From contig NC_079136.1 of NCBI RefSeq assembly GCF_945859705.1, positions 99,802,051-99,866,050 of the forward strand: a DNA stretch of 64,000 nt, written 5' to 3'. The position numbers were made by a program, and so were the translations under genes. The notes beneath the pieces were generated by a model. That model did not search any database, was not told the DNA's origin, and was given only the letters and a program-made list of their open reading frames with translations. Shown piece by piece: positions 12,901 through 26,066 of this stretch (positions within the stretch are counted from its first letter, which is position 1; the number at the start of each line of letters is the position of its first letter). The DNA comes from Episyrphus balteatus (taxonomy: Eukaryota; Arthropoda; Insecta; Diptera; Syrphidae).

Positions 12901-15900
12901 TACCAATCATTTTATGTTATATCCACATAACTCCAGTGGTTACTTTGTCTATTTTTTAACCAATCTTAGCTTATGGCACATGATCTAAGGGTATTTTTCG
13001 ATTCTGCATCTAATGGAACTCAAAAACAAAGACAATAGGACTTCCCTGAGAAAAATTTTGGCTGAAAACATTTGGTAGTTTAAAATAAGAAATAACAAGT
13101 TCCGAGGATGTTTTTTTGAAAAAAAATTTCTTTTCTATTATTATTGATACCCTTTCAAGCCATGTAGGACCTATACATTGTAGGGTAGGTCTCATTCCTA
13201 TCGGTGCTGCGTTTTTTCTTCATATATTTTTGGGCATTCTCCTTTAATTTTCGTTATTGTACACAATTTACGTAGACTTTCATAACTAACAAAAAAATTG
13301 TTAATTAATTAAAATTTTCAAAAAAAAAAAAACAAATATATATATAGGTAGGTAGGTCAATCTGATTGTGTTTGAAGAGGGACAGATATTTTTTAATGTC
13401 ACGGGTGGGACAAAAAAAGGAATCGGTGGAACAAAAAAAAGAATCGATACTTTTTTAAATACCCTGCACTCCTACAGAAAGAAATTGAAATCAAGTTTCA
13501 TTTAACTACATATATATTTTCTTTAATTCCATAAATAAAAAACAATAAATAACATTTTTAATTAAAATAACTTTTGAAGTACCGGTCAGAAAAAAATTCT
13601 TGAATCAAATTTTTTAGCAAAAAAAAAAATATTTTTCCTATGAGTATTTCGCAAATAAAAAAAAAACATCATTCAAAAATACTGTGCCTATGAGTTAGTC
13701 AATCGCGATATATTTATTCAGTGTGCACACACATAACCAATGCAAACTGGGTGTCTTTTTTTTTATTTTTAAACTCTATTTTTTTGTATTTTTAAAGTTA
13801 TTGTTCGGAAGAATTCTTTAAAAAAAAAACTGATTTTAGAATAGAATTTTATAAATCGATTAAATGATCAGTTTTCAAAATAACGGATAGAATTATGACC
13901 TTCTAAAACATATAGGTTATTCACTTGTTTAATATTATAGGTAACAATATAATGTGGCAAAATAAGAGACGAATGGGCGGTTGTTTCGTCCCATTACTTA
14001 TTTGCCCCTTATCCCTCGTATCAACCTGTGTAGAATTTTTTTGTATGAGAATATCTACATTGGTAAATCTAATCTAGGTGAAGAACTACAGTGGTCTCAT
14101 ATCCAGTCCATTTATTGTGGAGAAATTCAAATATACTTTTTTTAAGATGATAGATTTCTAATTTTGCATATTGTCTTGAAAACTGCAATTTTCATCCTCG
14201 AGAATGAAAAAAAAAATGTTATCTCAACTTTTTTTTTTGTACGAATGCATAACTTGAGTAAAAATATTTATATTTGAATGTTTTTTGATCGATTTAAACT
14301 GGGGTGAACTGTTAACGATTTTTTTATACTTTATTGTTCAGCCAAATTGTATTCAGAGTTTTTTTTTGTCGTTTTTTATAGCTATAGCTCCTTGTTAATT
14401 TTAAAAAGCTGGACATGAATCTGAAATTTATTGAACAAATTTTCTGAATGAAAACATGAGAATTTATTGAAAACAGTCCTAAATATTGAGTTTTAGGTTT
14501 TTTCTTTGAATTTATTTCTTTAATCTGTAACAATTTTATGGTAATTTTTTTTGAAAGCAGAAGGGTTGCATAGATAACAATTGATAAGAGAATCTCAAAT
14601 TTTAAATTTTGTTCTTGAAACTTGGCAGAATGGTAGACCTGATAACCATTCTGCATAGAAATGCTGCATATTTCGGAATTTCCTGGTAAAGTACTTGTAG
14701 GGGTACAAAAATTACCTCGGTTGGTTGTTGATAATAAGCAGTGCCAAAGTTTCTAGAGAAAATAGACTCGACACTACTGTGTTCCTTCATCTAATTTTCA
14801 AAACTACATCAGAATGTCTAGGTAATAATATAGTAGGAACTTATTAAGAACCAAGGTTTAACGTAAGTCGGAAGGGCTATTATGACTTTCTCATCCAGAT
14901 TCAAGAGTGATGATCTCAATTTTTCGCTGTTAAAGACAGTACCCAGACCCAGACTGCCAATTTGGCATTCCATCGGCCCAACCACTTCATTAAATAAACC
15001 TATTCTTCGTGTGAAGTTGTTTCCCAGGTACATACCTTACCTATACCTATCCCTTTTTTAGACTTCAAATGACAAGACTATTTGACTAAATTTCTATCCA
15101 TTTACACATCCTTTTGTAAAAAAATCCGGAACATCCTGTTTATTTGAACAATTTCACACACATTTCTATATATAATCCTTTTGAGATTGACTACGATATC
15201 TGTGGGACTTCATATCAATTGTGATTGTGAGTGGGACATGATCAATGATGTCAATTTCTCACTGTTCACTAGAGAGAATCATCCGTGTGAAATTGAGTTA
15301 TGGATAGCTAGAAATACACATTCATGCCATTCTGTATACATACAAATATACATATATTCTACTATATAACGTCACCTGCTATACATAATCTGATTAAAAA
15401 GTCAAACATACACATTCAGGACTAAAGACGATGGATGCAGACACAGAATGCAGGGTGCAGCGGGAAACATTCAGCGCAAAGTGAATCCCTCCATACAAAA
15501 TGGCCGAGGCAAATTGAAGTGAATGGATAAATGGTGTGTTGCGTTGAATTGAATTTTATTATCTGCGACGATGAATGGAGTCAGAGACGTTGAAGTGGCA
15601 GGAGTTGAATACCATCAAGTGAGGATTTACGTCCTTCTTTTTATACCGAGTCATATCCAGTCAGGCACACATCTATAAAGGCATACTATGCTTTACTATA
15701 CTATACAGCCAACGAGACAAACATCCAATTCCATTATAGGGCTTTTCATGTAATTACTATTGATGTGATTTTGTATTAAATATTTTCTTCTTTTTCTTTA
15801 TTCTTTTCTGTGTTTTTTTTTTTGTGTGTTGTGTGTGCTGGGAAATACACATCGTTTTGTTTGTGTGTAGGTTGTAAGATTCTTTATAGGAAGAATTTGA

Positions 15901-17950
15901 AAAGGATTTGTTCACAGGATAACATAATAAAGTGTTAATTACTTATTTTGTATACAAGAAATGCTTCAGTAACGAAGAAGAATGATTGAATTGTAAATTC
16001 ACAAGAGAGATGAACGTGATAAAATTTACGTATAAGAAAAAGAATATCGAAATGGAGTCCTTATCGATTGAGATTATGGTGATTACTTTGTTTTCCAAGG
16101 ACGACAGGCACTTAATTATTCTTGGGAAGATAAAATCACCGATATTTTATTTTAAGAAGTTTTTTCCTTTTTTTTTGGAAAATAATGACAAAAGAGAAGA
16201 TAAATTGCAAAAGACGTCAGGAGTAATTAAGAACACTTAAATCTAGGTCTTAAGAAACTGGTAAGGCTTTACTTAAAAAGAAACTGTGTCGGATGAAAAG
16301 AAAAAAGCTTTCCAAGAATACAAATATAAGCAGAAAGGTTTTTTACTTTTAATATAATTCAGCATAATAACTTTCTTCCGTTAGCGGTTTATGCATGAAG
16401 GGAGAGATTTTCTCATGACCCCTCTTACATTAAAAAATCAAGCATTAATTTATAAGAACAGGTTAATCCTATAGGTATTGAACTATTTCAAACAAAATTA
16501 ATTTAAATTTCATTTTTTAAGAGTATATACATTACATATTATATCATATACTTATATAAATTATAAAAAGTAGTCTTAACAGTAATCTACACAAAATATT
16601 TGTACTATAAATATTGTTTTAAAATGTCCTCTAAAATTTCTTTGAACTTTATTATTAGCAACCTCTAAAACGCTTACACATATGTATGTATATTTAAGTA
16701 TTCAACTTTTCTTCCTTATATATTTAATTACAAAAATGAGCTTCATTTCTTTTCAAATGTTTATAAAAGACTTTATACAAAATGGTATATTCAGTTAAAA
16801 AATTGAGAAGTAGAAAAGGTTGAACACAAATTTCAATGGATGACATTATGCTGAATGAAATTACAATTACACTGCATGTTGCAAGTTGAAATCAAATAAG
16901 GAACATTTCACAAAAAAAAAAAGAAATGAGGAATGAAAATAGAGAATGGAAGTTGAATATTAACTAAGTCAGAACTCATTTTCCTATCAAGTTATTTTCA
17001 CAGAGCTTACTTCTAATATAATTTCGATTTTCTAATTCTTGGAGAGTTGATTATTACATATAGTTTCGTGATAAAAATTTCAAAAATATATAAATTTGAT
17101 TTCGATTAAATGCATGAAGGTATGTTATGCATACAAAAAAAGCACGTATACACCATAGTGAACGAAATAACTTTTAAGTTTTTGCTACCGTTATTGTTGA
17201 AGTAATTTTTTGGGAAAATGAGCCTCCATCAATTTTAAAAACAATAGTTTTTTTCCCTGGTAGAATTATTTACCGATGCATGTAAGACTTTCCTATTAAT
17301 CAAAGGAATATAGGAAAAATAAGGCTGAAAGTTAAGACATATTAATTTTCGAATAAATTAGAATTTCACTCACTCTATAAAATTCCACTGAGCACTTGAC
17401 TATTTATTTTAAGGCTACTTTCAAAATTAGAACGTTGGTTCCTAAAAGTGAAAACTGTATGTTTATAGATTGTAAGCATAAGACAAATGAAAAAAAATGC
17501 AAACATTTTAAAAATTAACTAGCTTTGATGTTGGGAAATTCTGTATAGATCTTTTTTAACAATACTATACCATTTAAATGAATACTATAAGATGTACCTA
17601 TGCATATGTGTACGGTTCCACAATTCATTCTATTTAATTTTTGATTTAAGAAATATAAGGATTGTGGATAACTTTTAAAGATATGTAGACAGAGCAACAA
17701 TGAGAAGCGGGATAAGAGAGTTGAGCGAATCAGAAATATGCTTTTTAAAAGAGTCTGTTGCTTATCTGTTCTGTCTTACAAAATTTTTCTCATCAAAATT
17801 GGCTTACAAAAAAAAAACCCTGTTTATTCTGATGTACATATTTTTCAACAAGTTTCATCATACAACCAGGCACACCCCGAGGACAACCTAGTCAGCAGAC
17901 TTTTTAAATTAAGTTTATCCATGTATAATATTTATTTATATTTTATAACT
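6951..17950. other. Long AT-rich stretch without a recognisable gene
   Basis: No frame has a protein-like composition over a useful length. Frames such as 8374-8679 (101 codons) and 14324-14656 (110 codons) are made of poly-T or poly-A driven Phe/Lys/Leu runs. Items noted inside: a small open frame with a signal-peptide-like start (11295-11438), an imperfect hairpin (13956-14006), and many short poly-A/T tracts. No transposon ends were found by eye. Confidence 0.6.
13956..14006. repeat. Imperfect hairpin
   Basis: GGCAAAATAAG...AATGGG at 13956-13977 can pair with CCCATTACTTATTTGCC at 13990-14006, leaving a bulge in the left arm and a 12-base loop. Several such structures are expected by chance in AT-rich DNA, so no function is claimed. 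Confidence 0.35.
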
Positions 17951-18081
17951 TAGTCATTGTATAAGGTTAGGCCCCTTCTGTGCCAACAAAATTTTATATC
18001 AACCAATGTATCTTAGAAATAAGTTAATTTTAAGTCAATTGTAAATAACAAGTTCAATAAACTAAATTGAATTGAATTGAA
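17951..18081 (+). mobile_element. Possible 3' tail of a non-LTR retrotransposon
   Basis: A GC-richer block (AGGCCCCTTCTGTGCCAACA, about 17968-17987) is followed by an AT-rich stretch, the signal-like AATAAACTAAA, and then a short tandem tail of ATTGA units at about 18064-18081. A unique 3' sequence, an AATAAA-like signal and a short tandem tail are typical of 5'-truncated LINE copies. The preceding 200 bp may be more of the same element but contains no reverse transcriptase motif. No target duplication was identified, so this is tentative. Confidence 0.4.
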
Positions 18082-18860
18082 CCAACAAGATTGAGGTGCA
18101 GTCCAAGTTATTTGACGTTGAGAAAAATATCGGTGCAGTTGGGATAGGATGAATTAGACCAGTTCATTGATCTGCAAGATTGAAACTTTTGTTGAACTTG
18201 AAGAGTGATTTTTTCAAGCGTCATTAAAAGTGGGATAACTGTTAGCATCAATCAATTCGTTATACTTTAAATTAAATGTATGATTTTTAAGGGAATCTCT
18301 TGAAAAATTTTGTTGTTCATAATTGCAATTTTCATAAGAATAAACTAATAAAAAAAAATATACTATGTTTTTTTCGAAGTAATTAAAGTAAGTAAAAAAT
18401 TATCATGGACAATCAAAATAGAGCAGATTTGGGAGGTAACTTAATTGCAATTTAGGTGGAGTATTCTAGGTGAATTCTAACTACACTTAGATGTACTTTT
18501 AGAAAAAAATCACAATCTTTAGCCATTACAAAAATGTTGAAATTTTAAAAAAATCAAGTTGTGAAATTTTTTTCCTATATTTATCAATATAATCTAAAAA
18601 AAAAGTCAATTTCCCGTTTTCGAAAAATTTACTTTTCAAAAATAGATTTCAATCAATCTTTTTAATCGAAAAAAACATGTATTTTTTTTAAATTCTACTT
18701 TCAATTTAAACTGAAACTATGAAAAAGCTTTTGTACAAAAAGATTGTAATTAAACTAGCCGTTTGTATGAAAGTCAGTCAGTAAGAAAACAGTGCCAGGG
18801 GAGGTGATGAATCTCAAACCGTATTTGACAGATTGCAATTCCTTCTGACTTTCCATTTTC
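18082..18860. other. Non-coding, nothing recognised
   Basis: AT-rich sequence between the possible LINE tail and the piggyBac-type MITE. There is no frame of interest and no repeat ends were seen. Confidence 0.6.
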
Positions 18861-18864
18861 TTAA

Positions 18865-19395
18865 CCCTTTCGGACCCAGCGTTACTCTCATGTAACATTT
18901 TTTTTTTTTTAATTCGTAAAAAATATTAAACTAAACAATTTTTTAGGTTTCCATGGCTTAATTGAAAGATAATAATGCCTAGTTACTGGATTATTACAAA
19001 AAGTTAGTCAAATATCATCCCTTTAATTTTTTTCCATCGAAAAAGGAACTGAAATTCACATTTTTTTTTTTTTTTTTGAAAAAAATGGTCATAATTTTGA
19101 AAAAAAGATATAAAAAATGTCAATGCAGAAAGTGTTTTGTTTTTTTGCTTAGAAGAAGTAGCATACATTATAGTTTCATAAAAAGTTATTTTCTCAGTTC
19201 TCCGACTTTTTTTTGGTGGTCATAGGCAGTGCATATTACTTACATGTAACATGAGAATAACACATTAGTTTTGCTATTTATTATTTTGGAAAATAACTTT
19301 TTGCTATTCATATTTCTTAGTTGTGATATTTTTGGCCCGATAATACCGGAAAAACATTTTTTAATATTGATTTTCATAGCTTGGGTTCGAAAGGG
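18865..19395. mobile_element. piggyBac-type MITE
   Basis: The element is bounded by TTAA on both sides (18861-18864 and 19396-19399). Its ends are CCCTTTCGGACCC and GGGTTCGAAAGGG, which are inverted copies with a small change in the middle. TTAA target sites with CCCT/AGGG ends define the piggyBac superfamily. There is no transposase frame. A subterminal palindrome GTTACTCTCATGTAAC lies about 27 bases inside the left end, and a near copy in opposite orientation (GTAACATGAGAATAAC) lies near 19247. Long poly-T runs fill the interior. A second element of the same type is at 63217-63795. Confidence 0.85.
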
Positions 19396-21205
19396 TTAAC
19401 AAATTTATAATGCAGAAATCCTTCCAAACATAACCCACAAACAAATATGTTTTGATTGAATTGACTGAGCTAAATAAAAAGCAGAATTTATATTATGAGG
19501 ACTAATTTGAGAGCGTTATTAGTTATGCTTCAGATTGATTTATTGTGTCTACGTTAAAAAATAAAAAATCATCAACATTATTTTGATTTTTTTTTTAAAT
19601 TCTATTTTTTAACCAACGGAAATTACCCCAATTTTCAATTTGTTAAACAATTCCTGTTCAACATAGCTACTTAATAAATTTCTTCTTCCTAAATATATAG
19701 GTACGGTACACATAAATCTAAATCGCAATAAACAATCGGCAAATTTGTAAATGTGTGAAATTATTCTTCGCAGCTTGACGTTGAAGCAACAAAAACAGAT
19801 TTATTTTTATGTAAGAGTAAACAAATCCGGTACTCCCATGATGGGCTATTCAAAAGAATAAAAACAAATTATCCAAACAAAAAACGAACGAGGGTGCAAA
19901 AATTTCTTTAAGAATTCATGAATTCATATAACAGGTACCTACATTTTTATTGCAGTTATTTAAAAATAGAAGAGTTGTGCATTTAAAATATATACATATT
20001 TTAGGAGTAAGGAATATTCAGGCCGCATAGATGAGATTTTTATTTAGAAAGTAGTTTCAGATAAAATTGATAAATCTTCATTATTTCTTAAATTAATCTG
20101 CATCCGCTTGGCTTGGCACAAAATATCACATACAAATCGATTCCATTCAAACGAATATTTTTGTCATAAATGTAATCTAAATTCTAATGATTACAGTCTA
20201 TAACATTTGGAATTTCTGAAACAAAACTAAAACACAAATAAACGTTACTCTTATTTTGTGTGTCTTGCATGTCCATTCAACTGAAAGCTTCCTGGTCCAT
20301 GCCAAAAACCACTTACCCCTTGTGTGACAGGCTGCTATATCAACGTCACATTGCTGTTGTTGTTTGTTTCTAATTACAAAAGTTTAAACTTTTGATTGCA
20401 GACCGCGCAATCCAACTTCTAGCCAAGCACGTTTCATTTCAATCTCAATACTGATTTGCTTTGGAGCATTTTTCGACTGGTATTTGAAATCAGAGAACGC
20501 AACTTGCAAATCGAAATTGCGTTGGGGCTTATGCGAAATTAGATTATTCTAGATGTTGTTGTGCGTTTGTTTTTCTATCTGGTGATTTTTTGGGAAGCAT
20601 GCTATTTGGAAGTCGTTAGTCCTTATGATGGAGGAAAATTCTAAATTCTAAGGTCGAATGGTTTTTGGTTTTGGTGAACGATTGAGGTTTTGGATATTTT
20701 TAGCTTATCAGGAAATTTAAGGATAATAGTTCGATTAATGGTTCCGTTAATCTTTATATACGGTTATGCAATAGGGATTGAAAAATTCTTCTGATTGAAT
20801 TTTAAATTTCATCAAATTCAACTATGTAACGACCTATTCAGGATTTAAAAGAGTTTTTGTTATAATGTTTCAGGGACTAGAATTATTTATACATATTCCT
20901 ATAGGCCTAGATAAAATGCAGACATTAATTTATGTATTAGAAATTAGAATCTGGGTTTTCTTTTAGGGTATTCACAAGGAAAATTAAACCAGTTGGACCT
21001 TTTGATAAAGTGATGGAGAAGGGGACTGAAGATGTGAATTAGATCTCTTGAATCTTCTTAGAAGTAATTTTCCGAGCATAATTTGCGTCTACTGGAAACA
21101 GCTCAGCATGAACGATACAATTTCTGCAGAGATAATTTGAAGTTACTTAGAGGCTTGTGGGTAGTCTGCCTAAGAAACAATTTATAAATATGAAATCTAT
21201 TCCCA
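19396..21205. other. Non-coding, nothing recognised
   Basis: AT-rich DNA with no coding frame and no repeat ends seen by eye. Confidence 0.6.
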
Positions 21206-21213
21206 GACACAAA

Positions 21214-21292
21214 TCGCTGGCTGAGAATTATAGGGTTGTATGTTTGCAGGGGTTTCCATAAAACATACAACCTTACAATACTCAGCCAGCGA
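21214..21292 (+). ncRNA. Pre-miRNA-like hairpin or tiny foldback
   Basis: Arm 21214-21245 (TCGCTGGCTGAG then TTGTATGTTT) pairs with arm 21261-21292 (AAACATACAA then CTCAGCCAGCGA) around a 15-base loop. Of 32 positions, 29 form Watson-Crick pairs, one forms G:U on the plus-strand RNA, and two mismatch. That is the size and shape of an insect pre-miRNA hairpin, and the arms are GC-richer than the surroundings. It is also compatible with a minimal foldback MITE. I do not recognise a known miRNA seed, so the RNA assignment is a hypothesis. Confidence 0.35.
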
Positions 21293-21299
21293 AATGTTA

Positions 21300-24200
21300 A
21301 TAACGTTTCAAATCAGTTTGGTAACCTGAAAAGCGGTGATATTTTACCAACGTTATTACGATGTTTATAATAATGTTTACTTTATTAGGTAAAATTGGTG
21401 GGCTAATTTTTCTGCCTCACAGTTCTCCAGAATTTTTCTGTGCCTTGGTCCCAAAAAGGGGTAATGTTGAATTGTTTCGCGTTCTCCCTCATAAATGATC
21501 GAATTTTTTTTTTAGCTATAAAAAAAACTCAAGCTTAGATAATACTTCTTTGATTGCCAGGTTGCAGCCATTGAAAAGACTAATATGAATTCTTTTTGAG
21601 GACTCTGAGGACCAAACAAAAAAGAGCAATTTAAATGTATGGGTCTTATATTATTCTCGCCTTGCTTTTCGTCATGGAATGCAAAATTATGTAAAAAAAA
21701 AAAAAAAAGAAATAAGAGTCTAAGATAAATGACTGTATTTTTCAACAAACGCATATTCTTATTACATTAACCTTTCAATAAGGTTAATCTACCATATAAT
21801 GGGGACCACATTTACCTTTGGCAGGAAAAGTTTTAGAAGGAAACATTTTCTCTTGCTCACTTTGAATTTTATTCGTTTCAGTTTTGTCCTATCACCAAGC
21901 GGCCAACATTTTAGGGTTACCTCTATTATGGGCTGTATTTTACTTTTTTGAAAAAAGTTCTCATAACTTGTTTTATTTTAAGGATCATTTTAAAACACAA
22001 AAACACCTCGCCTCTTTCTAAAAATTATCCCTTTTTTAAATTTTATTTATAATGCTAAGCCCTTATTTGCACTAATTTATTAAGTCAAATTCTTAAAATG
22101 ACTGCCACCAAAAAAGGTCATATAATAATTCAAACCTTAAACATCCTAAATGAGTCATCACGTATTGTTTTAAAATAAACTCAAGGATAAAAATCCTTGA
22201 ATATTTTATATCGACAAAAAAAAAACCAGAGAAAAAATAAATCAACTCCGTTTTCGTTATTCATGTAAATGAGCCTGAGGTTTATTTTGTCACCTTAACT
22301 TACACCGCATCCCTCTAGGATATTTCTGACACCTCCTAGAAATAACCACATTAATGTTAATAGCGCCATTAAAAACTTTTCAAAATTACTAACACGTTAA
22401 CGAAGGACCACCTCTCGTTTATTCTCTCTCTCTCTCGTCTTAAAAAAAAAAAAAAAAACAAATCCTAATATTTTGTACTTGAAGCTTGTGTCATCAGTGA
22501 GTGTATGTAAATTATGAAGGTATCTTTTTAACGAGGGAATAACATCCGTTTATGCTTTTCTTGATGATCAAATATTTTGACTATGTCTTGGCTTTTTTAA
22601 TGGCCTACATCTAAAGGAAGAGAAAAATCCCCTTTTCCTCCATCTTTGTCCTCAGTACACAATACAGCCGAAACACTCATCTAAACAAATCTGTCGAAAG
22701 GGAATTTTCGAGTATGTTACCGAAGGAGCTTTTATGTTTCGAGTACTTCCGTGCATAAGAACACCCTGTGTAGGTATATGTATATTATATAAGTGGTATA
22801 AATATGTGTGTTGTAGATATACCCAGGTAACTTCTCATTTTCATAAGTGAAGCAGATCAACTTTTCTCGAGTGCTTTACCAGATAAAGTGTATATTTTCA
22901 TGTACACTTAAAAAAAACCTATTTGAAAACTTGCAATACTATAAAATGAGTCATTTGTCGATTCAATTACTTTGTGGTATTCCTTGAAAATTATAGATTG
23001 TCCTTCTTTAAATAAAAAGAATAAAATGCACGATTAGGTACGTACTTGGTGTAAGTAATGATAAAAGTTGCTAAAATAATATTAATGCTTTTATTTAAAC
23101 AAAAAGTTTATAAATACATATAAAAAATATATAATTATTTTTTTTTAATCACAAACACATCTTTTTTAATGGTTTTGACAATTTTAAAACAAAAATATAT
23201 TTTTCATGTAGTTTAGAAATGTTCTAATATAAAATGCACCATTATTATTAATTATATAAGAAATGTATACAAAAAATGAATTAAAAGTTGTTTTTAAAAT
23301 TATGAAAGTAATTTTTGATATAATTTTAACCTCCATTTAATTCCTTGTATATTAAAGATTTTTGAAATATTTTTTCGAAAATTGTTTCAGCCGCTTTTAA
23401 AAAAAAATACTTTTTTATATAAAAATTTTCGAAAAATTTCCAAAAAATGTTGGTGTGTCGTTTGCCAAAAATTATTTCTTCAAATATTTGAACTAAATTT
23501 CAAGAAAATTTATTTATCGTTTCGAAAAAATTAACATTTTCAAAAAAAAAAAAAATGATATTTCTTAAATTTGTTCTTAATTCTTAAGGTTAATAATATG
23601 TTAAGGTTAATAAAATATACACTATCCCAAAGTCAAATATTTGCACCTGTGTTTTTTCTTTAGTGTATAAATTAAGGAACGATGCCAAAACGAACACTTA
23701 TATGAATATAAGAAAAAGGACGTTAAAATATGCGATAGATTCCTTTATGGTGATGGCATATAAGGGGAACAGAACACCTCAAGTGATGATGGTAGGTGAT
23801 GCTGATGATGATGATTATGATGAAAAAGGAAGATAATTATGAAGATGATTATGGGACAAAGTTATCACGTGGGAAATTCCTTTGAAACACATTAACTTGT
23901 AATTAAGAAGAAAATAATAACATACACTTTTGAGCAAACGATAATGATTGGAATGGATACATTTTTATCGTACCGTAGGACAAAAGTATACCTACATATG
24001 CATGTGTGAAGATATCCGAAGGGAAAATTAAACTTAGAACCGTTTGTCGTATGTATATCAAAGATTTTAAAGTTCATATGTAAATAGGGTAAAAGATTCA
24101 AATGGTAAATTTCTTTTGTCAATGAACATTATTATGTTTGAATAGAATTTGAATTTTTTTATAATAATTTTTAGATGACGTACAACCTGCATCGTGACAT

Positions 24201-25468
24201 TTATGCTTATTAAATTTTTGCTTTAATTCTATCTGAGATCTGTGAATTCCAAGGGAAATCATTTCAAAATTAAGTCGATTTTTCGTTGAATATAAAGACA
24301 TTTTAATTTAATTCCTGTCATGCAATTCGTTCATTTATTCGCCACGTATATGGAAGCTATGCGTTAAAAAACTTATTAAAAACGAAAAAACACGGGTGTT
24401 GGAAATTTTGCAAAAATTTATCTGTACCAAGTTTTTAACAAGTCCATCCAACCGTTTAGGCCCTGCTCGTTGTACAGATGAACGCATCACAGAAGAACAG
24501 ACGAAAGGACCGAAGGATGACCAAAACCACATTTTTTTAACTTCTCCATCATCATAATACTTGCCCTATAAAGCAAATCAAAACTTCTGTATATCCTAGG
24601 AACCCACAATTAAGCATTTATTTTAACAAAATGAAAACAAACTTCAACAGATTATATCAATAGTTGTAGAGTGTATGCGGTAAAAAGAAACTGCTTTTAA
24701 AAATGACAGCTCAAGCTTTAAAAGTGAAAAAGTAAATAAAATTCCATATGGAATACAGAACTCTTAAACAAATTGCTGTGCCATCTCATTTGCATGACAA
24801 ATTGATCTCATTCGCTTTACTTCCACAAATGCCAACCAATTTTCTGTTACAAAGTCACTTTGACTGAGGTATTCGATTGACCCGAATCCCATATATCCTT
24901 CGCACAGTAACGACAATGTCAATTTCTTGATGAAACACAACATGCTCTTTATAGACAAAAACCAACCACACTGTTTATATCTGTCAGATCCAAAAATTGG
25001 TATCATGCTATCGTGTATATCTTGCTTTTCAAAAACCTATACTTCACCCTCATATCGTCGAAAAACCGATGGGTGTTGTAAACAACAAGAAAGAAATGAA
25101 GGGAAAACTGTTGCAATTTACACTATGTAGGTATGTTCGAGAATAGATATCGATTTTTACCTTTTGACTTTGAATCGAACAAAGTGAGTGTGGCAATTAA
25201 TAAAAATTCCCTTCTGAAAACTGTGAACAAATGTTTATACAATATTTTGTTTTGGATTAACAAAAATAGACCCAAAAAACAAAACAAAAAATCGAAAAAT
25301 TTAGACTAAGGATTCTTATCTCTTTTAACAATCTTGCTGATGAATTCGTTCTTCGTTTGAACGAAATTGAAAACAATCAATCCGTAAGATGAGTCGACAT
25401 GGACAATTGGACACGGCTATTATCAACAGTCAGCAATAGACTGGAGACATCTTCGGTAGATGAATTGT
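21300..25468. other. Non-coding stretch with simple repeats
   Basis: No gene seen. It contains a (CT)n tract near 22420-22435, a long A-run near 22441, and a GAT-rich imperfect trinucleotide tract at about 23783-23853. Short frames here, such as the minus-strand ones at 23892-24532, are unremarkable. Confidence 0.6.
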
Positions 25469-25476
25469 TTAGCAAT

Positions 25477-25949
25477 TAGTGATGGGAACTATCGAATAAA
25501 AACTATCAAACTATCGATAGTCGTAAAATATTCATTCATTCGATAGTTTTAAATCATTCATTCATAGTTCGATAGTTTTAAATCATTCATACATTCATTC
25601 ATTCATTTAGTTACAATTTTCATTCCAATAGTTTTTTCATTCGATAGTTTAGTTACTATTTTCATTCGAATAGTTTTTTCATTCGATAGTTTAGTTACTA
25701 TTACTATTTTTCATTTAGATAGTTTTCTTAAACGATAGTGTTTTCATTTGAATAGTTTTTTAATACGATAGTTTTTTCATTCAAATAGTTTTCTTAAACG
25801 ATAGTTTTTTCATTAGAATAGTTTTTTTATACAATAGTTTGTATTCGATAGTTTGTTCGATAGTTTTTATTCGATAGTTTTATTCGATAGTTTTTATTCG
25901 AATGAATAAATGAATGAATGAATGATCTATTCGATAGTTCCCATCACTA
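25477..25949. mobile_element. hAT MITE filled with CGATAG motifs
   Basis: The ends are TAGTGATGGGAACTATCGAA and the inverted TTCGATAGTTCCCATCACTA, 19 of 20 positions paired. The flanks TTAGCAAT (25469-25476) and TTAACAAT (25950-25957) match at 7 of 8 positions, giving the 8-bp duplication expected for hAT. The interior has no coding frame. It holds about 13 copies of CGATAG, mostly as ATTCGATAGTTTT, plus related AATAGTTTT units and ATTC/AATG simple repeats. One site, CTATCGATAG at 25511-25520, contains the palindrome TATCGATA. The motif is also part of the terminal repeats, so the array probably arose by expansion from an end. Confidence 0.85.
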
Positions 25950-26066
25950 TTAACAATGCAACTCGCACATTGTTGATGATTTGAGGCAAGCGTTAATTTT
26001 ATCGGCACAGTCAATCTTGGAATGAATGCACATCATTGGCGGAAACTAACTGATACTAGAATCATT

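Noticed and set aside
23783..23853. GAT-rich stretch that could be read as an acidic peptide
   Set aside because: It is an imperfect trinucleotide simple repeat with no open frame of useful length.
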